From: Candidatus Zixiibacteriota bacterium
GTDB taxonomy: Bacteria; Zixibacteria; MSB-5A5; GN15; PGXB01
Reading direction: 5' to 3'
Length of the DNA: 14,804 nucleotides
Assembly (NCBI GenBank): GCA_030591405.1
Contig: JAUVBC010000013.1
Coordinates: 1-14,804 of the forward strand
Shown here: positions 1 through 4,894 of the stretch, piece after piece
Layout: every line of letters begins with the position of its first letter
How positions within the stretch are numbered: position 1 is the first letter of the stretch
Translations under genes and position numbers: made by a program
The notes under the pieces: generated by a model
The model's input: only the letters and a program-made list of their open reading frames with translations
What the model was told of the DNA's origin: nothing
Database searches by the model: none

Positions 1-54
1 AATGGTCTTAAAGAGCGCGGCATTATTTACAAAGAGACTATTGAAGAAATTTAA
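1..54 (+). CDS. C-terminal end of an unidentified protein (5' end outside window)
   Basis: Frame 1 is open from the first base to a TAA at 52-54 and reads NGLKERGIIYKETIEEI, a typical amphipathic, charged C-terminus. Only 17 residues are visible, so no family can be named. The gene is convergent with gyrB, and a GC-rich hairpin begins 4 nt after the stop codon, which supports a real gene end here. It could also be an accidental open frame, since so little is seen. Confidence 0.5.
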   Translation, partial: NGLKERGIIYKETIEEI

Positions 55-58
55 TTAG

Positions 59-78
59 GGCAGGCGAGGGCGCCTGCC
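59..78 (+). terminator. GC-rich hairpin just after the plus-strand stop codon
   Basis: GGCAGGCG (59-66) pairs perfectly with CGCCTGCC (71-78) around an AGGG loop. No T-run follows on the plus strand, so it is not a textbook intrinsic terminator. It may work as a 3'-end stabiliser, or together with the second hairpin at 101-125. Confidence 0.45.
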
Positions 79-94
79 GCACACAATAGTACAT

Positions 95-125
95 AAAAAA
101 GGTCAGGGCCAAATTGACCCTGACC
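95..125 (-). terminator. Intrinsic terminator of gyrB
   Basis: GGTCAGGG (101-108) and CCCTGACC (118-125) form a perfect 8-bp stem with a 9-nt loop. On the minus strand it is followed by TTTTTT (complement of 95-100). It lies 19 nt beyond the gyrB stop codon, a standard rho-independent layout for a transcript read leftwards. Confidence 0.8.
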
Positions 126-144
126 TGCGTAAATTCGGATTTAT

Positions 145-2109
145 TTATATATCCAGATTTCTGACATACTTAGCGTTTTGCTCGATAAACTCACGCCGCG
201 GTTCAACCACGTCGCCCATCAAAACCGAAAATAAATGATCAGCTTCGGCGGCATCCTCCACTGATACTGAAAGTAATGTTCGGGTTTCCGGGTCCATCGT
301 TGTTTTCCAGAGCTGGTCGGGATTCATCTCACCCAGACCTTTGTACCGTTGTACCGAAATTGATTCACCGCCCAACTGTTTGATAAAACGCTCGCGATCA
401 TCTTCGTTGTAGGCGTAATGTTCTTTTTTACCCTTATACACTTTATACAGAGGAGGCTGAGCAATATAAATATTACCATGCTCTATAAGTTCTTTCATAT
501 GACGGAAAAGGAAAGTCAGGATCAATGTCCGGATATGAGCACCATCAATATCGGCATCGGTCATAATAATGACTTTGTGATAACGCAAACCTTCTATATT
601 AAAATCTTCTCTGATACCGCAACCGAGCGCGGTTATCATCGTTCGGATCTCTTCGTTGGACAGAATCCGATCAAGACGTGCCTTTTCGACATTCAGTATT
701 TTTCCGCGAAGCGGTAAAATCGCCTGAGAGCGGCGGTCACGGCCCTGTTTGGCCGAACCTCCAGCCGAATCACCCTCGACAATATATATTTCGCACATCG
801 ACGGATCGGTCAGCGAGCAATCGGCCAATTTACCCGGTAGTGCGGCATGATCAAGCGCCGTTTTACGACGGGTCAATTCCTTGGCTTTTCGTGCTGCCTC
901 ACGTGAACGGGCTGCACAAATTATTTTTTCGGCAATCAATTTGGCATCGCGCGGAGTTTCCTCAAAATGATTGGCAAGATATTCATTCGTGATCGATTCA
1001 ACAATACCGCGGACTTCGGAATTACCCAGCTTGGTTTTGGTCTGTCCCTCAAACTGGGGATCAGGCACCTTTACAGAAATAATTGCAGCCAAACCTTCGC
1101 GGGAATCATCTCCGATAACTGAAACACCAGGCTTGGCGCTCTTTCCGTTTTTGCCATTTTTCCCTTTGGATGATTTACCATCTTTAAGAAGATTGTTTTT
1201 GAGGACATAATTATTGATGGTTCGGGTCAGGGCAGTTCTGAAACCGGTTAAATGTGTCCCGCCTTCAATAGTATTGATATTGTTGACATAGGTAAAAAGA
1301 TTTTCGTTATAGCCGTCATTGTACTGAATCGCAATTTCAACATCAACGCCATCTTTTTCCTTATGGATATAAATCGGCTTTTTAAACAGCACCGTCTTGT
1401 TTTCGTTGATATAAGTGGCAAACGCTGACAGGCCGCCTTTGTATAAGAATTCTTGCTGTTTGTCTTCTTCACGATGATCGATCAAATTTATCTTAAGCCC
1501 GCTGTTTAAAAAAGCAAGCTCCCGCATCCGGGCGACAATCGTTTTAAACTTAAAATTAATTTCCTCAAAAATAGTACTATCGGGATAAAAGCAGGTCTTG
1601 GTTCCTGATTGTTTCCGATTTCCTATTTTTTTTACCTTATCCTGGACCTTGCCTTTTTTGTATTCCTGTCGATACACGTCTCCATCGCGGCAGACCTCAA
1701 CCCAGCACCATTCTGATAAAGCATTAACCACCGACACCCCAACGCCGTGCAAACCGCCGGAGACTTTATAACTGGCATGGTCAAATTTACCACCGGCATG
1801 AAGCATCGTCATAACAACTTCCAGGGCTGATTTTTTCTGAGTCGGATGCTCGTCGATTGGGATGCCGCGACCATTATCGGAAACGGTGATTGAATTATCT
1901 GTACCTATCTCTACTTTTATGGCAGTACAGAAACCGGCTACCGCCTCATCTATCGAGTTGTCAACGACTTCATACACCAGATGGTGCAGACCGCGGCTGT
2001 GAACATCGCCGATATACATCGCCGGACGACGGCGAACCGGTTCGAGACCGCGTAATACCTGAATTGTATTGGCATTATACTGTTGTTCTGTCTTTTTAGT
2101 TTCTTCCAT
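145..2109 (-). CDS. gyrB: DNA gyrase subunit B
   Basis: ATPase subunit of type II topoisomerase, which with GyrA introduces negative supercoils. Numbered from ATG 2109 (654 aa), the GHKL ATPase domain carries EVVDNSIDEA with catalytic Glu47 and Mg-binding Asn51, NGRGIP, the lid GGLHGVGVSVVNALS, and QTK with the ATP-contacting Lys358. The Toprim domain has EGDSAGG (Glu445) and TDADIDGAH (Asp518, Asp520). The tail QRYKGLGEMNPDQLW...DP favours GyrB over ParE. The length suits the shorter GyrB type without the long E. coli insertion. A Lys/Gly-rich stretch at about residues 309-327 lengthens the transducer domain loop. The frame stays open to a GTG at 2151 abutting the dciA stop (668 aa). A GTG at 2130 has AGGAAA 9 nt upstream and is also possible. 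ATG 2109 gives the usual family N-terminus. Transcribed with dciA; gyrA is not adjacent. Confidence 0.97.
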   Translation of the reverse strand: MEETKKTEQQYNANTIQVLRGLEPVRRRPAMYIGDVHSRGLHHLVYEVVDNSIDEAVAGFCTAIKVEIGTDNSITVSDNGRGIPIDEHPTQKKSALEVVMTMLHAGGKFDHASYKVSGGLHGVGVSVVNALSEWCWVEVCRDGDVYRQEYKKGKVQDKVKKIGNRKQSGTKTCFYPDSTIFEEINFKFKTIVARMRELAFLNSGLKINLIDHREEDKQQEFLYKGGLSAFATYINENKTVLFKKPIYIHKEKDGVDVEIAIQYNDGYNENLFTYVNNINTIEGGTHLTGFRTALTRTINNYVLKNNLLKDGKSSKGKNGKNGKSAKPGVSVIGDDSREGLAAIISVKVPDPQFEGQTKTKLGNSEVRGIVESITNEYLANHFEETPRDAKLIAEKIICAARSREAARKAKELTRRKTALDHAALPGKLADCSLTDPSMCEIYIVEGDSAGGSAKQGRDRRSQAILPLRGKILNVEKARLDRILSNEEIRTMITALGCGIREDFNIEGLRYHKVIIMTDADIDGAHIRTLILTFLFRHMKELIEHGNIYIAQPPLYKVYKGKKEHYAYNEDDRERFIKQLGGESISVQRYKGLGEMNPDQLWKTTMDPETRTLLSVSVEDAAEADHLFSVLMGDVVEPRREFIEQNAKYVRNLDI

Positions 2110-2151
2110 CTCTTCTGTTTCTACTTTCACTGGTCTTTGTTTCCTATGCAC

Positions 2152-2466
2152 TTATGCAATAAAATGTATTTTTTTAACTGAGCGGCCTCCGGGGACAGTA
2201 TGGATCTCCTGCAGGATACGATCAACATCAAGAAGCAGTTCCTGGCGCCAGACAGCATCGGGAACCGAAATAAACAGGGTATCATTTTCATATCTGATTG
2301 CCTTTGATACGTCGGCGATCTTATCCCCAACAATTTCGGGCCATAAGTTAACCATTCTCCAACCATCAAGCGAATGACCCAGACCCATCCGAGTCAAAAT
2401 GCTGTTTAGTAGCGGTCCCAGCCGGGTCGCCGACTTTTTGGAGTTTATAAATTTAGCCGTTTTCAT
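2152..2466 (-). CDS. dciA: DciA-like DUF721 protein, putative replicative helicase loader
   Basis: Small DUF721 protein, 104 aa from ATG 2466. In bacteria without DnaC or DnaI, this family interacts with replicative helicase DnaB and helps load it. The KH-like core is visible as LDGWRMVNLWPEIVGDKIA, then ENDTLFISVPDAVWRQELL, a pattern of conserved Trp, VG and VxxxxWxxEL. The basic N-terminus is short. The position directly before gyrB is the common location of DUF721 genes, which usually lie in the dnaA-dnaN-recF-gyrB region. The frame could extend to a TTG at 2484, but ATG 2466 is preferred. No Shine-Dalgarno sequence is seen; a promoter-like pair (2474-2502) would start transcription almost at the ATG. 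Its TAA ends at 2152, so any GTG 2151 start for gyrB would be contiguous. The family call rests on pattern and context. Confidence 0.85.
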   Translation of the reverse strand: MKTAKFINSKKSATRLGPLLNSILTRMGLGHSLDGWRMVNLWPEIVGDKIADVSKAIRYENDTLFISVPDAVWRQELLLDVDRILQEIHTVPGGRSVKKIHFIA

Positions 2467-2473
2467 ACAACTA

Positions 2474-2502
2474 AATATAACCAATTTTTAAGTATTCAGC
2501 AA
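2474..2502 (-). promoter_or_regulatory. Putative promoter of dciA-gyrB
   Basis: On the minus strand TTGCTG (complement of 2497-2502) is separated by 17 nt from TATATT (complement of 2474-2479). The ATG of dciA begins 7 nt after the -10 element, so transcription would start at or next to the start codon and give a leaderless message. This agrees with the absence of a ribosome-binding site. The -35 match is only moderate. Confidence 0.4.
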
Positions 2503-2574
2503 GATAAAATAAATTTATATCTTATTAGATAGCAGAAAGTTATGGAAAAGTGAGACTGTTATTTTTTGAAAAAA

Positions 2575-3009
2575 CTACCAGTTTCTATCAATTGAACGAA
2601 GTTGCCTTTTTTTCGGATGTTTCGGGTTGGGAATATAAAAATCGGGGCCTTCCCGACGGACCATTCTAACCGTTAAATCCTGGCAAGCTTGACAGCGGCG
2701 AAGACAATTAACATCCTTTTTCCTGACCAGACGGCGGCCGCGATGTTCCGGTGCGTAGACAGGATTGGCAACAATTTCATATCCTTTGGATGGTTCCTGC
2801 TCATCGTAAAAACGGACACCAGCGATTATATTACGTGTTCCCGGTTCATAAATGGTTGCGCCGGGACATTCAATAAAAATTTTGTCATTATCGAGTGAGG
2901 TTTCATTTTTGAACGGATTTGCAGCCGGTGTTTTGGCAGCTTTTTCGGCTTTTTTTGATGACCTCTTTTTGGCCTGATACTTTTTCTGAGAATTTGATTC
3001 TGATGACAT
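2575..3009 (-). CDS. Basic protein of unknown function with a C-x3-C-x2-C cluster
   Basis: 144 aa, family not recognised. Residues 1-35 are low-complexity and Lys/Ser/Ala-rich (SSKKAEKAAK), probably disordered and possibly nucleic-acid binding. From about residue 40 a compact domain follows, with FIECPGATIYEPGTRNII, GYEIVANPVYAPEHRGRR and a cluster Cys102-x3-Cys106-x2-Cys109, then a strongly basic C-terminus (NPKHPKKRQLRS). Cys48 could be a fourth ligand, so a zinc or other metal site is possible but not shown. The start is well defined: GGAG lies 6 nt before ATG 3009, against a TTG at 3021. The preceding gene's TAA ends at 3011, one base away, so the two are translationally linked. Last gene of a four-gene run; its TAG is followed by TTTTTT with only a weak hairpin. 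Confidence 0.8.
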   Translation of the reverse strand: MSSESNSQKKYQAKKRSSKKAEKAAKTPAANPFKNETSLDNDKIFIECPGATIYEPGTRNIIAGVRFYDEQEPSKGYEIVANPVYAPEHRGRRLVRKKDVNCLRRCQACQDLTVRMVRREGPDFYIPNPKHPKKRQLRSIDRNW

Positions 3010-3010
3010 A

Positions 3011-3247
3011 TTATACTCCAAGGTAGATGTCAGCTTTGGGCCGTCCGAGAACCAGAGATGCTTTTCCCGGGATCAAGTCAAGCAGTTGCCTTACTGTTTC
3101 AAGTTCCATTAGATTAGCAAGTTTATTGGTAAAAAAAAGAATTTCGGCATTTCGTTTGGACGCATTGATGAGAGGTAGAAGAGGCGCAAAGTTTAACCGA
3201 TCGCTGGATTTAATCGGGAGATTATCTATATCATGCGCAATTTTCAT
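3011..3247 (-). CDS. Small hypothetical protein (78 aa)
   Basis: No family recognised. The sequence (MKIAHDIDNLPIKSSDRLNF...LLDLIPGKASLVLGRPKADIYLGV) has no signal peptide or membrane segment. It looks like a short alpha/beta cytoplasmic protein with a helix around MELETVRQLLDLI. It starts at ATG 3247; AAAGGA, which is also the last codons of the upstream gene, lies about 10 nt before it. Gaps are 7 nt upstream and 1 nt downstream, so it sits firmly in the operon. The support for it being real is spacing, ribosome-binding signal and the lack of a better frame on either strand. The plus-strand ORF over the same bases looks like a shadow. Confidence 0.65.
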   Translation of the reverse strand: MKIAHDIDNLPIKSSDRLNFAPLLPLINASKRNAEILFFTNKLANLMELETVRQLLDLIPGKASLVLGRPKADIYLGV

Positions 3248-3254
3248 CTTTGGA

Positions 3255-3566
3255 TTATCCTTTGACCATTAAGACAACAGAGAAAAATGCCACCGTTACC
3301 GGCAGTATATAAACAAATGAATAAGGTAAAAAATAAGTGGCAATAAATGTTATAGCGACCGAGGGTATTACAACAAAACGAACCAGGTTGAATGATAGTT
3401 TGGTTACTTTACCAAGTATAAGACCAACAATGCTTACCAGCAGTAGTGCGGCAGCGATGATACCGGCAGTACCAAATCTTTCTTCGATAAATTGGCGGCC
3501 GATATCAATAAGCCCGGAGGGCTCGTTGATCTGCGAAGCTGCTTGCTGTAAAATATCAATGATCAT
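3255..3566 (-). CDS. Small multi-pass membrane protein of unknown function (103 aa)
   Basis: Residues 1-33 form a polar, probably cytoplasmic or amphipathic N-terminus. Three hydrophobic segments follow at roughly 35-53 (GIIAAALLLVSIVGLILG), 60-80 (NLVRFVVIPSVAITFIATYF) and 83-101 (FVYILPVTVAFFSVVLMV). It ends in VKG. An AGGAA ribosome-binding site sits about 6 nt before ATG 3566, and the previous gene's TAG ends 8 nt upstream. No motif identifies a transporter or enzyme. It may anchor a complex with the three soluble neighbours; that is inference from the operon alone. Confidence 0.78.
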   Translation of the reverse strand: MIIDILQQAASQINEPSGLIDIGRQFIEERFGTAGIIAAALLLVSIVGLILGKVTKLSFNLVRFVVIPSVAITFIATYFLPYSFVYILPVTVAFFSVVLMVKG

Positions 3567-3574
3567 AATGATTC

Positions 3575-3793
3575 CTAAAATTCATCAACAGGTTCAATGG
3601 TTAATGATGATTCACCGACACAATTGAGTCCGGTCATGCGTTGCGTTAGGAAATTTTGTGATGCTATCCAGTTGTGGGAAATGGTGAGTAATTCCTCATG
3701 CTCCATTTCACTTTCCCAATCAAGAATGACAGTATCAATTTGTCGTCCATCGACGTCGAGGTCATCCATTGTGAGCGTAAATTTCACTTTCAT
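3575..3793 (-). CDS. Small hypothetical acidic protein (72 aa), first gene of a four-gene operon
   Basis: Begins MKVKFTLTMDDLDVDGRQID and is acidic overall, with alternating hydrophobic residues suggesting beta strands at both ends (VKFTLTM and SSLTIEPV). A Trp-rich middle (DWESEMEHEELLTISHNWIA) is probably helical. ATG 3793 was preferred over the TTG at 3838, because the upstream residues do not look coding-like and family-style short proteins usually start on ATG. AAAGGATGGG lies upstream at a longer than usual distance, so the start is uncertain. It leads the run 72, 103, 78 and 144 aa, all minus strand with gaps of 1-8 nt. Function unknown. Confidence 0.68.
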   Translation of the reverse strand: MKVKFTLTMDDLDVDGRQIDTVILDWESEMEHEELLTISHNWIASQNFLTQRMTGLNCVGESSLTIEPVDEF

Positions 3794-4014
3794 GGCCGCT
3801 ACCCATCCTTTCGTTTGTGTTCCAATTGCTTTACACAAAGGGAATTTGCAAGCGGGGTGCCGACCAAAAGAAGATTTGGCGTTGAGTTTGTATATTGTTG
3901 AGTGACAATAGATTAAAAATACAAATGTTCAGTTTTGGGACATCTTTTGTCGTGGCGATGGGCGATTTGGAAAGAAAAAATATGGTTTTGAGCCTATACC
4001 CAATGGGATAACTT
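3794..4014. other. Intergenic stretch upstream of the four-gene operon
   Basis: I see no convincing gene here. Its rightmost feature is the minus-strand terminator at 4015-4045, so transcription from the right should stop before this stretch. The promoter of the four-gene operon should therefore lie within it, but no well-spaced -35/-10 pair stands out. A perfect 6-bp inverted repeat TATTGT-6-ACAATA (3893-3910) is the only compact symmetric motif and could be an operator. Confidence 0.4.
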
Positions 4015-4045
4015 AAACCCCGGACTGAGATTAGGCCGGGGTTTT
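4015..4045 (-). terminator. Strong GC hairpin with T-rich flanks
   Basis: AAACCCCGG (4015-4023) pairs perfectly with CCGGGGTTT (4036-4044) over a 12-nt loop. The minus-strand exit reads GGGGTTTAAGTT, the plus-strand exit GGGGTTTTGT. No plus-strand gene precedes it, so it most likely ends the minus-strand unit starting near 4250. Confidence 0.65.
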
Positions 4046-4052
4046 GTATTGC

Positions 4053-4069
4053 GGATATTTTAGATATCC
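4053..4069 (-). repeat. Short AT hairpin after the 41-aa ORF
   Basis: GGATAT (4053-4058) and ATATCC (4064-4069) are perfect inverted arms with a 5-nt loop. They lie directly after the TGA of the 41-codon ORF and before the GC terminator, forming a two-hairpin 3' end. Confidence 0.5.
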
Positions 4070-4195
4070 TCAGGTTTTTTGTGCCTGGGATATACAATTT
4101 TCAGCTGTTTCCCTGTTTATTTGGCCAGTTGAAGGGTCAGCGTGTGTAAAGAATTCCCCCCAATCCGGAACAACGATGTTCCATCTCCTTGCCAT
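4070..4195 (-). CDS. Possible 41-aa small protein in its own transcription unit
   Basis: The ORF runs from ATG 4195 to a TGA ending at 4070 and reads MARRWNIVVPDWGEFFTHAD, then a polar tail rich in Gln, Asn and Thr ending QAQKT. It is too short for routine gene calling. It may be real because the residue mix is ordinary for a protein, a promoter-like pair lies about 60 nt upstream (4254-4281), and a small hairpin and a strong terminator follow immediately. Against it, no Shine-Dalgarno sequence precedes the ATG; the AAGGAG seen lies inside the ORF, after the start. An in-frame TAA two codons upstream shows it is not the tail of a longer frame. It could instead be a non-coding RNA or the relic of a longer gene. 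No family recognised. Confidence 0.4.
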   Translation of the reverse strand: MARRWNIVVPDWGEFFTHADPSTGQINRETAENCISQAQKT

Positions 4196-4253
4196 TTTTT
4201 ATAAGGGAAACAGCCTTGCGAATAACCGGATAATATCTATCTAACCATAATGT

Positions 4254-4281
4254 ATTATATCCATTTATCGCACAGAGTTAA
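4254..4281 (-). promoter_or_regulatory. Putative promoter for the 41-aa ORF or an RNA
   Basis: On the minus strand TTAACT (complement of 4276-4281) lies 16 nt before a perfect TATAAT (complement of 4254-4259). Transcription would start around 4247 and reach the terminator at 4015-4045, giving an RNA of about 200-230 nt. Confidence 0.4.
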
Positions 4282-4894
4282 CAGAGCGACCCTAAGGTCC
4301 CATAGGCTTACTCCTCCATGTTTAAAGTTGACAGTAAATGGTGAAAGTATTAGGTGGAGTTTAGGTTGCTATAATAGTCTGGTCATTTATAAGTCACAAA
4401 AACGTGAGGATTTATTTTTGGCAAACCATATCAGGCGCTTTTGGTGTGGGGTGGGATAGATAATTAAATACTGTGAAGGTTTTAATTTATCTACAATCCA
4501 ATATATAGGTAATACACCGTTTTGTCAAGTAATATCTGCAATATCTGTCTATGATACTGGATAATGATGCTTTTAGTGAGAATTTTCATCGTTTTTGTAG
4601 AATGAAAATAATTTATATCTCAGATAATTAAATATTTCTATAAGCGATGTTGCTGATTTAAAATAATATCTCAATTTGCAGTTGTGATTATAAAAATCGG
4701 TGATGATCCCAATTTCATTGAAATTGATTTAACATCCTGAAGGCTATTATTTCGATTTTATAATATTAAAAGTAGATATAATTAGTCTACGTAAAAGTAT
4801 AGTATCAGTGAAGAATTTAATGATTTGTTCAAAAGAAATTGAAATGTGAAACGTATTTGTATAGTGAATCTAAACACGAACATGGAGGAAAATT
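4282..4894. other. AT-rich intergenic region upstream of the propeller-dockerin gene
   Basis: About 600 nt with no convincing gene on either strand. The plus-strand open frame at 4250-4459 has no recognisable content and no ribosome-binding site. From about 4480 the sequence becomes very AT-rich. Small symmetric elements are present: GACC-CTAA-GGTC near 4288-4299, AATTTCA-T-TGAAATT at 4711-4725 and GTAGA...TCTAC around 4773-4790. Any promoter for the 4895 gene should lie here. A TTGAAA (4839-4844) with TATAGT (4860-4865) is present, but the 15-nt spacing is short. Confidence 0.5.
4884..4888 (+). promoter_or_regulatory. Ribosome-binding site of the propeller-dockerin gene
   Basis: GGAGG with 6 nt to ATG 4895, the best-matching Shine-Dalgarno sequence with ideal spacing in the window. 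It fixes the start directly before the signal peptide. Confidence 0.8.

Noticed and set aside
418..2099. Plus-strand open frames across gyrB
   Set aside because: They are shadows of gyrB in other frames, with no recognisable content.
2642..2869. Radical SAM enzyme from the C-x3-C-x2-C spacing
   Set aside because: The protein is only 144 aa, the cluster is near its C-terminus, and no TIM-barrel features are present.
3831..4097. 88-codon minus-strand open frame
   Set aside because: It runs across the strong terminator at 4015-4045 and has no recognisable content or ribosome-binding site.
4044..4244. 66-codon plus-strand open frame
   Set aside because: It overlaps the more plausible minus-strand 41-codon ORF, and no promoter or Shine-Dalgarno precedes it.
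4271..4290. CACAGAGTTAACAGAG as a member of a dispersed CACAGAG repeat family
   Set aside because: Only one copy is visible in the window, so a repeat cannot be claimed.
4328..4375. Plus-strand TTGACA and TATAAT as a promoter
   Set aside because: The hexamers are 36 nt apart, far beyond the 15-19 nt usable by sigma-70 polymerase.
4250..4459. 69-codon plus-strand open frame
   Set aside because: Unusual residue mix, no ribosome-binding site, in a gene-poor region.
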